From Paraliobacillus sp. PM-2 (lineage in GTDB: Bacteria > Bacillota > Bacilli > Bacillales > Amphibacillaceae): 64,000 nucleotides of DNA. Positions 37,954 through 49,948 of the stretch are shown one piece after another (the first letter of the stretch is position 1; each line of letters opens with the position of its first letter). The DNA lies in contig NZ_CTEI01000002.1 of NCBI RefSeq assembly GCF_001368815.1, positions 310,001 to 374,000 on the forward strand, in the 5' to 3' direction. Position numbers and translations under genes: made by a program. The notes below the pieces were generated by a model, which was not told where the DNA came from, did not search any database, and saw only the letters and a list, made by a program, of their open reading frames with translations.

Positions 37954-38772
37954 CTAATTAACCTGTACATATTTTTGATTAGCAGTAATATAATAGATGT
38001 TACCTTTTGAGTTTTTCACTTTATATTGTTCACCTTTACCCACTATTAATTTATCTACAATTTCCGGAAATCCAATTCCTTTATCTATTGTATTAACGAG
38101 GGATTGATCACTCCAATCTGGAAAGTAATAATATCGTAAGCCATCTACTTTACTTTCTACTCGTTTACCAATATACCAAGCATCCGATTTATTCATTTCT
38201 TCTGCCACATACGTCTTATTATAATATGGCGTATTGGTTATTATACATATTCCTTTAACAACTGCTTCAGCTAAATCTCTCCAATCTCTGCTCAATTTTA
38301 TTCTATCAACTTTAGAGTCAGCAAAACCATACTCAACGATGATCGTTTCCGTATGACCTGTGTCTCTGTGCATATAGTAATAGTCCATTCGATCATTAAA
38401 AGATAGGGTTCGAGTAAAAATCCTTCTAACTTTTTGTTGTTTTTCTTCTATCTGCTTTGCTAAGATGCGCGCGTTACTTCCATCACTATAAATGGAATGA
38501 ATTAACTCTGCGCCAACTCCACCTCCAGCATTGATATGATTGGAAATACAATACGTTGCATCGCTCAACAAAACACATTTACTTCGCTCATTACTCGAAA
38601 GATATTTGTCCGTATACCGAGTCATCTCAACAGGTATATGCAATTCCTGTAATCGAGCGTATTGGTAGAGCGATAACTTTAACATAAAATCTTTTTCTAA
38701 CCAAGATGAATTAGAACCGCCTCCCTTGTCTTTTCCTCCATGCCCTGGATCAATAATTATGATGATACACAC
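37954..38772 (-). CDS. N-acetylmuramoyl-L-alanine amidase (phage endolysin type)
   Basis: 272 residues: an Amidase_3 catalytic domain from the very N-terminus (IIDPGHGGKDKGG with the first zinc His; SNHINAGGGVGAE with the second; catalytic Glu in TIIVEYGFADS) to residue ~175, then a linker and a ~80-residue C-terminal module. It cuts the bond between muramic acid and L-alanine. No signal peptide, as in holin-dependent endolysins, and a holin gene lies upstream. The start is odd: the only standard codon is a GTG that overlaps the best GAGG site. Confidence 0.85.
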   Translation of the reverse strand: MCIIIIIDPGHGGKDKGGGSNSSWLEKDFMLKLSLYQYARLQELHIPVEMTRYTDKYLSSNERSKCVLLSDATYCISNHINAGGGVGAELIHSIYSDGSNARILAKQIEEKQQKVRRIFTRTLSFNDRMDYYYMHRDTGHTETIIVEYGFADSKVDRIKLSRDWRDLAEAVVKGICIITNTPYYNKTYVAEEMNKSDAWYIGKRVESKVDGLRYYYFPDWSDQSLVNTIDKGIGFPEIVDKLIVGKGEQYKVKNSKGNIYYITANQKYVQVN

Positions 38773-38907
38773 CTCATTTCCATTTTTACAATTTTTAAAT
38801 CTCCATATTAGTCTGCTTATTCAAAAAGAACTAGACAAACGAATTAGTTTGAGACGATCCTACATTTTTAAAATCTCCTTCCATTTCATTCATCAGTGCC
38901 TGTCATG

Positions 38908-39141
38908 CTATTTTGTTAAGCCATTCTTTCGTAAAACTTCTAGCTGTTTTTTACCTTTCTTACTGACGTAGTTATTGCCATACCATGCATAAATGGAAGA
39001 TACAACAGTAAAAATAGTCGATACGGTTTGTTCTATCAATTCTTCTGAAAAAGGAAGTGGGGATTTACCAAACAAAACAAGCGTTTGATTCGCTAAAGCC
39101 AATATAAGCATAACTGTTCTTATTACTGTGCCTTTATTCAT
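38908..39141 (-). CDS. Phage-type holin (phi LC3/Bhl family)
   Basis: 77 residues: MNKGTVIRTVMLILALANQTLVLF, then LPFSEELIEQTVSTIFTVVSSIYAWYGNNYVSKKGKKQ. This is the two-helix phi LC3-type holin pattern (Phage_holin_1), including the typical WYGNNYVSKKGK block. A holin lets endolysin cross the membrane. AGGAGGG precedes the start; 39144 is an alternative. No other phage gene is nearby, so it forms an orphan lysis pair with the amidase 135 bases downstream. Confidence 0.85.
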   Translation of the reverse strand: MNKGTVIRTVMLILALANQTLVLFGKSPLPFSEELIEQTVSTIFTVVSSIYAWYGNNYVSKKGKKQLEVLRKNGLTK

Positions 39142-39291
39142 CATATCCCTCCTTTTCATTTGGATTGTGCAATCGATACACTACTATATTTATAGTAATA
39201 GATTTCACAAAATGGCACGGCAACTATCAACTTCAGCTATTAATATTATTGAAAATAACAAGCCAAAACGTGTCTAAAATATATGTTATAT

Positions 39292-39676
39292 CTTATGTGC
39301 TCTTTATCTTTACACACTAAATTATTGCTGTTCGGTATATTAATAATTCACACTATAGCTTGTACTTGTACTATTTTTACTCGAATACAATAATCCAAAT
39401 ACGATTGGTTCTTTTAGTGAGATCAATAAGTTATTAGCTTCTTACTTTCCAGCAGTAGCACCTCGAACCACTGGGTTTAACACCATTGATATTGGCTCTA
39501 TGGAAGATGCATCGTTATTGTTTATTATCATGCTTATGTTTATTGGAAGATTAGGTCCATTAACTTTTGCCTTTACCCTAAGGAAGAAATATAAACTAAA
39601 AACAAGACACGAATCAAAGTGTCTTGTTTTTAGACCTATACGCATCATTTTCTTCTTTGAACCTAACCCAAGCTGA
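39292..39676 (+). pseudogene. Decayed K+ transporter pore gene (KtrD/KtrB type)
   Basis: Two reading frames join to give a KtrB/KtrD-like C-terminal half. One (about 39301-39350) reads SLSLHTKLLLFGILIIHTI; after a frameshift the other (39359 onward) reads LFLLEYNNPNTIGSFSEINKL, SYFPAVAPRTTGFNTIDI, then SLLFIIMLMFIGRLGPLTFAF. The normal protein has LMFIG twice, separated by a selectivity-filter and helix region; here they are fused, so that stretch is missing. No N-terminal half is seen. A perfect 13-bp terminator at 39598-39631 still follows. It would have been a partner of KtrC-type regulators. Confidence 0.8.
39598..39631 (+). terminator. Terminator at the end of the ktr remnant
   Basis: AAAAACAAGACAC (39598-39610) and GTGTCTTGTTTTT (39619-39631), a perfect 13-bp stem with an 8-base loop and a T-run. 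It is probably the original terminator of the lost transporter gene. Confidence 0.85.
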
Positions 39677-39940
39677 TTGTTAACAATAGAATACATTTTA
39701 ATAAAGAGGAAAATCATTGCTATAAAAGGGTTTTTGATCATTCACCTGCCTATTTCTTAAGAAATATCAGAAAATTTTCACTAAACCTGTTGACCTTAGC
39801 TCAAAATAATTGTATGATTGTCGACAACCAAATAAATAATTTATTTCTAACATTTAATTTTAAAAATCAGAATTTTTCAACTATGTAAATTTTTCTTTAA
39901 AATAAGTATTGGATACTATGCAAAACTGAATATATGATAA

Positions 39941-40265
39941 ATCGCTGATGAGAACAAAGGAATAAACCCATTGTATATACAGAGAGCCGGGGTTGCTGGA
40001 AGCCCGGAAATACAAGTTATTCTGACATCGTCTCGGAGTGTTGAATGGAACAGTAGGAACTACTACTAAGTATATTTAACCGGGTGTGAACAAAGGCACT
40101 CGTTACTAAAAATTGAAGCTATGTAATTATGCATACACGAAGTAGCTTCATAAGGCAGTATTTGTGAAAATACTGTGAATCAGGGTGGTACCGTGAAAAG
40201 CTAGACCTTTTCTCCCTTGTAATGCTGAACATATCGGCTTTATTAGGAGAAAAAGGTTTTTTTTA
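39941..40265 (+). promoter_or_regulatory. T-box leader of the ilv-leu operon (specifier probably AUC, Ile)
   Basis: The T-box AGGGTGGTACCGTG is at 40182-40195, followed by a terminator (ACCTTTTCTCC 40205-40215 with GGAGAAAAAGGT 40246-40257, then U's). Stem I folds by hand: CGCT/AGTG (39943-39946 with 40037-40040), a kink-turn, GAGA/TCTC (39950-39953 with 40031-40034), the specifier loop, AATAA/TTATT and TTGTAT/ATACAA, then a distal CCGGG/CCCGG hairpin. The 3' side of the specifier loop is CTGACATCG, which puts ATC (40027-40029) in the codon position before a purine. Uncharged tRNA binding would favour the antiterminator. Confidence 0.9.
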
Positions 40266-40313
40266 TTTATCAACAGATTTAAAAGCTCAATTAATACTCT
40301 TAGGAGGGATAAG

Positions 40314-42047
40314 ATGGTACAAACAAAAGATATGCAAGAGAAAAAAATAACTGCTGCAAAGCAAGCACCAAAAACAGGTGCTGATTTATTGGTAGAAACA
40401 CTGATTGAAGCCGATGTTGATACTTTATTTGGTTATCCTGGTGGCGCGGTACTACCTATTTTTGACGCCTTATATCGAGCAAAAGAATCTTTTAATCAAG
40501 TATTAGCTCGCCATGAGCAAGGTTCTATTCATGCAGCCGAAGGATATGCTCGTGTTTCTGGCAAACCGGGTGTTGTCATTGCAACTTCTGGACCAGGTGC
40601 AACAAATTTAGTAACTGGCATTGCTGATGCAATGATGGACTCTATCCCACTAGTTGTATTCACCGGACAGGTAGCTCAAAATGTGATTGGAACAGACGCT
40701 TTCCAAGAAGCGGATGTAATGGGGATTACCACTCCTATCACGAAACATAACTATCAAGTTCGTTCGATTAAAGATTTACCTAGAACGGTTAAAGAAGCTT
40801 TTCATATTGCTTCTACAGGGCGACCGGGACCAGTTGTTGTTGATATTCCAAAAGATTTAGCAGCAAATCCTTGTATTGATCAGTATGATACGGATTTTTA
40901 TTTACCTGGTTATCAACCAACAACTAAACCAAATCCAATGCAAATCAAGAAATTAGGTGAAGCACTTAAAACCGCTAAAAAGCCTGTTATTCTTGCTGGG
41001 GCTGGAGTAATTATTGGAAAGGCAACAGATGAACTATTTGCATTCGCTCAAGAACATCAAATACCTGTTACCTCCACCCTACTTGGATTAGGTGCTTTTC
41101 CAGGAACAAACGAATTGTTTTTAGGGATGGCTGGGATGCATGGCACCTATGCAGCAAACAATGCATTATATGAGTGTGATTTGCTAATTAATATTGGTGC
41201 AAGATTTGATGATAGACTAACTGGTAACTTAGATCATTTTGCCCCTTCAGCAATTGTGGCACACGTTGATATTGATCCAGCTGAAATAGGTAAAAACATT
41301 ACAACACACATTCCTGTTGTATCTGATTCTAAAAAAGCTTTAACATTGATGTTAAAACAAATTAAGTCATCTGGTAGCCATAAAGAATGGTTAGCACATG
41401 TCCAATCGAATAAGAAAGATTATCCATTGTGGTATAACCAACCGAAAGAGAAAATGATTGGTCAATGGGTGATTGAGCAAGTTTATCAAGCTACAAATGG
41501 AGATGCTATTGTTGCAACAGATGTAGGACAACATCAAATGTGGTCAGCACAATACTACAAATTTAATAAGCCAAATCGTTGGGTAACTTCAGGTGGATTA
41601 GGAACAATGGGATTTGGTTTTCCAGCAGCAATTGGCGCACAACTAGCTGCACCAAAGGATAAAGTGGTTGCCATTGTTGGTGATGGTGGTTTCCAAATGA
41701 CTTTACAGGAATTATCGATCCTTCAAGAAAGAGATTTACCAGTTAAAATTATTATTGTAAACAATGCTGCTCTAGGAATGGTTAGACAATGGCAACAAGA
41801 GTTCTACGAAGAGCGCTACTCTGAATCTATCTTTGGCATTCAACCAGATTTCGTCAAATTAGCTGAAGCGTACGAAATCAAAGGTGCAAAAATTGAATCT
41901 CAAAAGGATTTAATGGAAAAACTTCCTAAGCTTCTTGCAGACGATGGTCCAGTATTAATAGATTGTCGTGTATTACAACAAGAAAATGTTTATCCAATGA
42001 TTGCACCAGGTAAAGGAATTCATGAAATGATAGGGGTGAAACCATGA
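40314..42047 (+). CDS. ilvB: Acetolactate synthase large subunit
   Basis: A 577-residue thiamine-diphosphate enzyme that condenses pyruvate with pyruvate or 2-oxobutyrate in valine/leucine and isoleucine synthesis. Motifs: [16 protein letters not shown] and [16 protein letters not shown] (catalytic Glu) at the N-terminus, [11 protein letters not shown] (FAD), and the ThDP motif [12 protein letters not shown]…[12 protein letters not shown]. First gene of the operon, about 50 bases after the T-box terminator; TTAGGAGGG precedes the ATG. Its stop overlaps the ilvH start (ATGA). Confidence 0.96.
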   Translation: MVQTKDMQEKKITAAKQAPKTGADLLVETLIEADVDTLFGYPGGAVLPIFDALYRAKESFNQVLARHEQGSIHAAEGYARVSGKPGVVIATSGPGATNLVTGIADAMMDSIPLVVFTGQVAQNVIGTDAFQEADVMGITTPITKHNYQVRSIKDLPRTVKEAFHIASTGRPGPVVVDIPKDLAANPCIDQYDTDFYLPGYQPTTKPNPMQIKKLGEALKTAKKPVILAGAGVIIGKATDELFAFAQEHQIPVTSTLLGLGAFPGTNELFLGMAGMHGTYAANNALYECDLLINIGARFDDRLTGNLDHFAPSAIVAHVDIDPAEIGKNITTHIPVVSDSKKALTLMLKQIKSSGSHKEWLAHVQSNKKDYPLWYNQPKEKMIGQWVIEQVYQATNGDAIVATDVGQHQMWSAQYYKFNKPNRWVTSGGLGTMGFGFPAAIGAQLAAPKDKVVAIVGDGGFQMTLQELSILQERDLPVKIIIVNNAALGMVRQWQQEFYEERYSESIFGIQPDFVKLAEAYEIKGAKIESQKDLMEKLPKLLADDGPVLIDCRVLQQENVYPMIAPGKGIHEMIGVKP

Positions 42048-42568
42048 AACGAATCATAACTGCTACCGTACAAAATCGAAGTGGTGTACTCAATCGTATC
42101 ACCGGGTTACTTCAAAAAAGACAATTCAATATTGAAAGTATATCTGTTGGTCGTACTGAAACGGAAGGTATATCGAAGATGACTTTTGTAGTTGATGTGG
42201 AAGATAATCAAAAGTTAGAGCAAGTGACAAAACAGTTAAATAAACAAATCGATGTTTTAAAGGTTTCTGATATCACGGATAAAGCAATTGTTGCAAGGGA
42301 ACTTGCATTGATAAAAATAGTAAGTAACAGTCAACTTCGATCTGAAATACAGGGAATTATTGAACCTTTCCGTGCAACCGTTATTGATGTAAGTAAAGAC
42401 ACATTATCTGTGCAAGTTACCGGAAAGTCAGATAAAGTGGAAGCCTTAATTGATTTATTAAGGCCCTATGGAATTAAAGAATTAGCAAGAACGGGTGTTA
42501 CCGCGTTTCTACGCGGACAACAACCACAACAGTCACAAGAAAATGTATCATTTTCATTATTAAACTAG
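42044..42568 (+). CDS. ilvH: Acetolactate synthase small (regulatory) subunit
   Basis: 174 residues: an N-terminal ACT domain ([20 protein letters not shown], residues ~4-23) and the C-terminal ALS_ss domain ([20 protein letters not shown]). It activates IlvB and gives it feedback inhibition by valine. Translation is coupled to ilvB by a 4-base overlap. Confidence 0.95.
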   Translation: MKRIITATVQNRSGVLNRITGLLQKRQFNIESISVGRTETEGISKMTFVVDVEDNQKLEQVTKQLNKQIDVLKVSDITDKAIVARELALIKIVSNSQLRSEIQGIIEPFRATVIDVSKDTLSVQVTGKSDKVEALIDLLRPYGIKELARTGVTAFLRGQQPQQSQENVSFSLLN

Positions 42569-42613
42569 GAAGTAAAATGTATTAATCATTTACTATAAAA
42601 AAATTATACTTGA

Positions 42614-45194
<2,581 letters not shown>

Positions 45195-45211
45195 CTTGGA
45201 GGTAGCTTAGA

Positions 45212-46276
45212 ATGTCAAAGCATATCGTTTTACTTCCTGGAGATGGAATCGGTCCTGAAATAATCGATGCCACCCAAAAAGTACTCATTCATTTATCAAA
45301 TAATTTTAATCATACTTTTACTTTTGAAAAACAAGCAATTGGAGGAAGTGCGATTGATTTATATGGCACTCCTCTACCTGATCAAACAGTTACAGCTTGT
45401 AAGGCTGCAGATGCTGTTTTGTTAGGTGCAGTTGGTGGTCCAAAATGGGATCAAAATCCTTCTAACCTGCGTCCTGAAAAAGGACTATTAGGTATTCGCA
45501 AAACACTTGATTTATATGCAAATTTACGACCAGTAAAGGGATTTCATGCTTTATTAAGTGCTTCTCCTTTAAAAGAAGAAATTATTAAGGATAGCGATTT
45601 ATTAATTGTACGAGAACTAACAAGTGGTTTATATTTTGGAACACCAAGTGAACGAATCGAAAACGGGAATGCTGTCATAGATACCCTTTATTATCAACGT
45701 TACGAAATGGAACGAATAATTGATAAAGCATTTCAAAGTGCTCAAATACGTAGAAAAAAACTAACATCAGTTGATAAAGCTAATGTGTTAGAGTCAAGTA
45801 AATTTTGGCGTGAGATTGTGGAAGAAAAGAAATTAGACTATCCAGATGTAGAAGTTCATCATGAATTAGTTGACGCAGCTGCTATGAAATTAATAACGAA
45901 TCCTGGTGATTTTGATGTCATTGTTACCGAAAATATGTTTGGAGATATTTTAAGTGATGAAGCATCTGTGTTAACTGGCTCATTAGGAATGCTACCTTCC
46001 GCTAGTCTTGCAGAGAATGGGGTTGGTTTATATGAACCAGCACACGGATCTGCACCTGATATTGCAGGGAAAGGTATTGCTAATCCAATAGCAACGATAT
46101 TGTCTGGTGCTATGTTATTACGCTACTCCTTCGGTATGGAATCAGAGGCAGAAGCAATTGAGCAAGCTGTAGATAAGACCATTGCATTAGGATATCATAC
46201 AGCAGATTTAAATATTAATAACGGCAAATGCGTAACTACAAATGAATTGACAGAGATGATTATTAAACATATATAA
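45212..46276 (+). CDS. leuB: 3-isopropylmalate dehydrogenase
   Basis: 354 residues of the isocitrate/isopropylmalate dehydrogenase family: LLPGDGIGPEII at the N-terminus, substrate arginines in NLRPEKGLLGIRKTL and RELTSGLYFG, metal Asp residues in ENMFGDILSDEAS, and the NAD-binding EPAHGSAPDIAGKGIANP. Third leucine step, oxidative decarboxylation. GGAGGT precedes the ATG. Confidence 0.96.
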   Translation: MSKHIVLLPGDGIGPEIIDATQKVLIHLSNNFNHTFTFEKQAIGGSAIDLYGTPLPDQTVTACKAADAVLLGAVGGPKWDQNPSNLRPEKGLLGIRKTLDLYANLRPVKGFHALLSASPLKEEIIKDSDLLIVRELTSGLYFGTPSERIENGNAVIDTLYYQRYEMERIIDKAFQSAQIRRKKLTSVDKANVLESSKFWREIVEEKKLDYPDVEVHHELVDAAAMKLITNPGDFDVIVTENMFGDILSDEASVLTGSLGMLPSASLAENGVGLYEPAHGSAPDIAGKGIANPIATILSGAMLLRYSFGMESEAEAIEQAVDKTIALGYHTADLNINNGKCVTTNELTEMIIKHI

Positions 46277-46303
46277 ATAAAATAACAAAGGAGTGAAGCA
46301 ATC

Positions 46304-47719
46304 ATGGGTAAACCTAAAACGGTCATAGAGAAGATTTGGGATAAACATGTAGTCCATCATGAAGAAGGTAGACCAGACCTCTTATATATTGATCTTCATT
46401 TAGTCCATGAAGTAACTTCTCCTCAGGCCTTTGAAGGTCTTCGCATGAAGGGACGTAAAGTTCGTCAACCACATCTAACGTTTGCTACGATGGATCACAA
46501 CGTTCCTACCGTGCATCGTAATGTAATAAAGGATGAAATATCAAAAAAGCAAATGGATCAACTACAGAAAAACTGTACGGAATTTGAAATTCCATTGGCA
46601 GACATTAATCATAAACATCAGGGAATTGTTCATGTTATTGGACCTGAGTTAGGACTTACTCAACCAGGAAAAACGATTGTCTGTGGTGACAGTCATACCT
46701 CCACTCATGGTGCATTCGGTGCATTAGCATTTGGAATAGGTACAAGTGAAGTGGAACATGTTCTTGCAACACAAACAATATGGCAATCAAAACCAAAAAC
46801 CCTTAATGTTAAAGTAGATGGTAATCTTGGTACCGGTGTAACTGCTAAAGATCTTATTCTTGCTATTATTGGTAAATTTGGAGTTAAATTTGGAACAGGA
46901 TACGTAATTGAGTATACTGGTGAAGCAATTCGAAATTTATCGATGGAAGGTCGAATGACTATTTGCAATATGTCTATTGAAGCCGGAGCAAGGGCTGGAC
47001 TTGTTAGCCCGGACGAAAAAACGGTTGACTTTCTAAGAGGGAGAAAATACGCGCCACCTGAAACGGAATTTGATCACATTGCTAGTGAATGGTTAGAATT
47101 AGCTACAGATGAAGATGCTGTCTATGACGCAACGGTAGAAATTAATGCCGATGAAATTGAACCGCAAGTAACATGGGGAACCAACCCAAGTATGTGTATT
47201 CCTATCAATGGAAACATACCGAATCCAAACAATACTGATAATGAAAATGAACGTAATGAAATCAATCATGCCTTAGACTATATGGGATTAAAAGCCGACA
47301 CACCAATCACATCTGTTCCGATTGAACATGTTTTTATTGGTTCATGTACCAATTCTCGCCTAGCTGACCTTGAGCGCGCAGCGAGTATCATAAAAGGGAA
47401 AAAAGTTAATCCAAATGTACGCGCTATTGTTGTTCCAGGATCACAATCAGTAAAAGCAGCCGCTGAAGAGCAAGGATTAGATAATATCTTTAAAGAAGCC
47501 GGATTTGAATGGCGAGGTGCAGGCTGTAGCATGTGTTTAGCCATGAATGGCGATATTGTCCCGGCAGGTGAACGATGTGCTTCTACTTCTAACCGGAACT
47601 TTGAAGGTCGACAAGGTGCAGGGGCTCGCACACACTTAGTAAGTCCTGAAATGGCTGCAGCTGCTGCAATTGAAGGTAAGTTTGTTGATGTAAGAACATT
47701 ATCAGTCCCAACAGCTTAG
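46304..47719 (+). CDS. leuC: 3-isopropylmalate dehydratase large subunit
   Basis: A 471-residue aconitase-family protein; it carries the [4Fe-4S] cluster and isomerises 2- to 3-isopropylmalate with LeuD. Cluster cysteines are in FIGSCTNSR (~residue 347) and GCSMCLAMN (~407-415); [20 protein letters not shown] is the substrate region. AAAGGAG precedes the ATG. Confidence 0.96.
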   Translation: MGKPKTVIEKIWDKHVVHHEEGRPDLLYIDLHLVHEVTSPQAFEGLRMKGRKVRQPHLTFATMDHNVPTVHRNVIKDEISKKQMDQLQKNCTEFEIPLADINHKHQGIVHVIGPELGLTQPGKTIVCGDSHTSTHGAFGALAFGIGTSEVEHVLATQTIWQSKPKTLNVKVDGNLGTGVTAKDLILAIIGKFGVKFGTGYVIEYTGEAIRNLSMEGRMTICNMSIEAGARAGLVSPDEKTVDFLRGRKYAPPETEFDHIASEWLELATDEDAVYDATVEINADEIEPQVTWGTNPSMCIPINGNIPNPNNTDNENERNEINHALDYMGLKADTPITSVPIEHVFIGSCTNSRLADLERAASIIKGKKVNPNVRAIVVPGSQSVKAAAEEQGLDNIFKEAGFEWRGAGCSMCLAMNGDIVPAGERCASTSNRNFEGRQGAGARTHLVSPEMAAAAAIEGKFVDVRTLSVPTA

Positions 47720-47746
47720 CAATTGATCTAAAAGGAGGTTTATAAG

Positions 47747-48337
47747 ATGGAGCCGTTAAAAAAACACAATGGTTTAGTATACCCGCTTAACCGTGCAAAT
47801 GTTGACACTGATCAAATTATACCGAAACAATTCCTAAAACGAATTTCTAGACAAGGATTTGGTCAATTTTTATTTTATAATTGGAGATTTGATGAAAAAG
47901 ATCAATTGAAACCGGATTTCTCGTTGAATGACCCTAAGTATTCTAACGCATCTATCTTAGTAGCTGGAGATAACTTTGGTTGCGGCTCTTCAAGGGAACA
48001 TGCACCATGGGCATTGCAAGATTTCGGGTTTAAGGTTATTATCGCACCTAGTTTCGCAGATATCTTTTATAATAATTGTACTAAAAATGGCATATTACCA
48101 GTTAAATTAACTGATTTAGAAGTACAAGAATTAATCAACAATGCGGAAGCAGATGATTATTATATAACCGTTGATCTTGAAAAGAAAAAAGTTTTTGATT
48201 CCAATGGTTTTGAAGCGAATTTTGATTTAGCAGATTATCCTAGAGAGATGTTGTTAAATGGTTGGGATGAAATTTCAGTGACCTTAACCCATTCAAATAA
48301 AATTGATGCGTTTGAAACAAAACACACCGTTCATTAA
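47747..48337 (+). CDS. leuD: 3-isopropylmalate dehydratase small subunit
   Basis: A 196-residue swivelling domain partner of LeuC. The signature NVDTDQIIPKQFLKR (residues ~19-33) and the substrate loop GDNFGCGSSREHAPWAL are present. Last gene of the operon; AGGAGG precedes the ATG. ilvD, ilvA and ilvE are not in this cluster and must be elsewhere if the pathway is complete. Confidence 0.95.
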   Translation: MEPLKKHNGLVYPLNRANVDTDQIIPKQFLKRISRQGFGQFLFYNWRFDEKDQLKPDFSLNDPKYSNASILVAGDNFGCGSSREHAPWALQDFGFKVIIAPSFADIFYNNCTKNGILPVKLTDLEVQELINNAEADDYYITVDLEKKKVFDSNGFEANFDLADYPREMLLNGWDEISVTLTHSNKIDAFETKHTVH

Positions 48338-48358
48338 AGCCTCCTATTTGGGAGGTTT
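48336..48358. terminator. leuD terminator (weak)
   Basis: CCTCC (48340-48344) and GGAGG (48351-48355) with AAA/TTT flanks form a short GC hairpin followed by TTTTA. It lies between leuD and the convergent small secreted-protein gene. Confidence 0.6.
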
Positions 48359-48364
48359 TAATTT

Positions 48365-48664
48365 TCAATTATGTCTTTTACTATGCATAATGTCCAAATG
48401 TGTAATTTCTGTTGTATAGTGCTCGTGTATCTTACAATAATTCACTGTAACCTTCACTTTTTTGGTGACTTTACACGTGTTAGTTTTTTGAATAAAATGA
48501 TGCCATGATTTAAATTGATGTTCATATAACTTTGTATCTATCATTTCCTCATATTTCTTCTCCCATAAATGATTTGTCGACTGACCAATGTCTACCTCAA
48601 AAGCACTAACACTTTGTATAGACATTAAAAATATAAAAAAACTCATACAAATGATTGCTCTCAT
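48365..48664 (-). CDS. Small secreted protein, function unknown
   Basis: 99 residues. A cleavable signal peptide (hydrophobic IICMSFFIFLMSI then SVSA-F, cleavage about residue 21) is followed by a ~78-residue mature domain, basic and His-rich (WHHF, HEHYTT, HLDIMHSKRHN), with two cysteines (TCKV and YCKI) that could form a disulfide. No family is recognised. GAAGGAGG precedes the ATG. Convergent with leuD. Confidence 0.7.
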   Translation of the reverse strand: MRAIICMSFFIFLMSIQSVSAFEVDIGQSTNHLWEKKYEEMIDTKLYEHQFKSWHHFIQKTNTCKVTKKVKVTVNYCKIHEHYTTEITHLDIMHSKRHN

Positions 48665-48739
48665 ACTTTTACCTCCTTCACGTTACAGTTAGTTTTCACC
48701 AAATTTCAGCGCCTATTCAACACAATTCTTAGCATATAA

Positions 48740-48766
48740 ATAGAGTTGCCTAAAAGACAACTCTAT
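48740..48766 (-). terminator. Lactonase gene terminator
   Basis: ATAGAGTTG (48740-48748) and CAACTCTAT (48758-48766), a perfect 9-bp stem with a 9-base loop, about 15 bases after the stop at 48782. Same family of hairpins as 1833 and 21292. Confidence 0.7.
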
Positions 48767-48781
48767 ACGTTTTCTAATTTA

Positions 48782-49828
48782 TTAATTTAAAAATTTCACA
48801 CAAACGGCTTCAGGAGCACTTATATTCTTTTGTATCATTGTCAATTCCCCTGTAACTTTATCCCTTTTATAAAGTGTTAATGTACCAGATTTTTGGTTGG
48901 AAGCAACTACATAGTTTTCCGTCGGATCAATCACAAAATCTCTTGGCCAATCTCCTTCTGTTGACACCCATTCTATAAAGGTAAGTTCACCATTTTCTTG
49001 ATTAATTGCAAACTGCGCAATACTATTGTGTCCTCTATTGGCCACATAAACAAATTTGCCGTCTTTGGTAACGTGTATTGCACTACCGTCATTAACACCT
49101 TTATAATCAGTAGGAATAGCACTTATAGATTGGTTTTCCGTAAAAGATCCCTCTTCTTTATTATAGGATAAAACAATTACTTCTGAGCTAAGTTCTGTCA
49201 TAACATAAGCATATTGCCCATTTGGGTGAAAAGTGATATGACGTGGACCACTACCAGGCTTTGTTTGTAATGTGTGAACTTTAGTTAATTTTCCTTCTTC
49301 AGATTTATACGTAATGATGTTATCACTACCTAAATCAATTGCGATGATAAAATTTTCATCTGGTGTAAAACCAGCATAATGCATATGTGGTTTTTCTTGA
49401 CGTTCATGCGGACCGGACCCATCATGTTCAGCTACGTCAATGGCTGGTTGTAGAGAACCATCTTGATTAGTCAAATAAGATTTCACTTGTTTTGTATGAT
49501 AATTTGCTGTTACAACGTTGGAATTATCACTTTTTACACTAACATGACAAGGAGCTGAACCAACGGATGTTTGGCTGTTTAACAGCGACAATTGGCCAGT
49601 TTCTGGATTAATGGTAAAGGAGGCTATTCCACCATTTTCTCCTTCTTTTGATACCGCATAAAGATACTTATTATCCTTAGAAACGGTAAGATATGTAGGA
49701 TTATCTAACTTCGCAGCAGAGGTTACTTCTGTGACTAACCCTTTGTCTGAATCAAGTACAAATTTATAAACTCCTTCACTTTCTTGTTTGGTATATGTTC
49801 CAATATATCCAATGAATTGATTCCCCAT
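48782..49828 (-). CDS. Lactonase family beta-propeller (6-phosphogluconolactonase type)
   Basis: A 348-residue seven-bladed propeller of the YkgB/Pgl family. Repeats such as DNPTYLTVSKDNKYLYAVS, SAPCHVSVKSDNSNVVTANY, GPRHITFHPNGQYAYVMTE and GDWPRDFVIDPTENYVVASN recur about every 50 residues. Family members hydrolyse 6-phosphogluconolactone, but related proteins have other or no lactonase roles. No signal peptide, so cytosolic. GGAGTGGAG precedes the ATG. Monocistronic by its surroundings. Confidence 0.87.
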   Translation of the reverse strand: MGNQFIGYIGTYTKQESEGVYKFVLDSDKGLVTEVTSAAKLDNPTYLTVSKDNKYLYAVSKEGENGGIASFTINPETGQLSLLNSQTSVGSAPCHVSVKSDNSNVVTANYHTKQVKSYLTNQDGSLQPAIDVAEHDGSGPHERQEKPHMHYAGFTPDENFIIAIDLGSDNIITYKSEEGKLTKVHTLQTKPGSGPRHITFHPNGQYAYVMTELSSEVIVLSYNKEEGSFTENQSISAIPTDYKGVNDGSAIHVTKDGKFVYVANRGHNSIAQFAINQENGELTFIEWVSTEGDWPRDFVIDPTENYVVASNQKSGTLTLYKRDKVTGELTMIQKNISAPEAVCVKFLN

Positions 49829-49902
49829 CTTCTCTCCACTCCTTCATCTATATTTTTACTTATTATAACAAAATAAAAAAGGAGAAGCTATGTATAAGGA
49901 AA

Positions 49903-49928
49903 GCAGACGAATGGTATTATTCGCCTGC
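49903..49928 (-). terminator. Hairpin after the small DUF3918-like gene
   Basis: GCAGaCGAAT (49903-49912) and ATTCGcCTGC (49919-49928), a 10-bp stem with one mismatch and a 6-base loop, about 20 bases beyond the stop of the 45-residue gene. The U-run is poor. Confidence 0.55.
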
Positions 49929-49948
49929 TCGATTGTTATTTTTTATAT

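Noticed and set aside
39442-39741. Minus-strand open frame of 99 codons
   Set aside because: It is antisense to the ktrD-like remnant, whose plus-strand translation gives a clear family match; no ribosome site.
39850-39872. CodY-like box upstream of the ilv-leu leader
   Set aside because: The best alignment to the AATTTTCWGAAAATT consensus has about five mismatches in a very AT-rich stretch.
40032-40034. CTC as a leucine specifier codon in the T-box
   Set aside because: These bases are needed for the GAGA/TCTC helix next to the kink-turn; ATC at 40027-40029 lies in the internal loop. The fold is by hand, so the question is kept open as a finding.
47278-47631. Minus-strand open frame of 117 codons inside leuC
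   Set aside because: Opposite strand of a strongly conserved enzyme; composition (Pro/Ala/Ser/Arg) is typical of a shadow frame.
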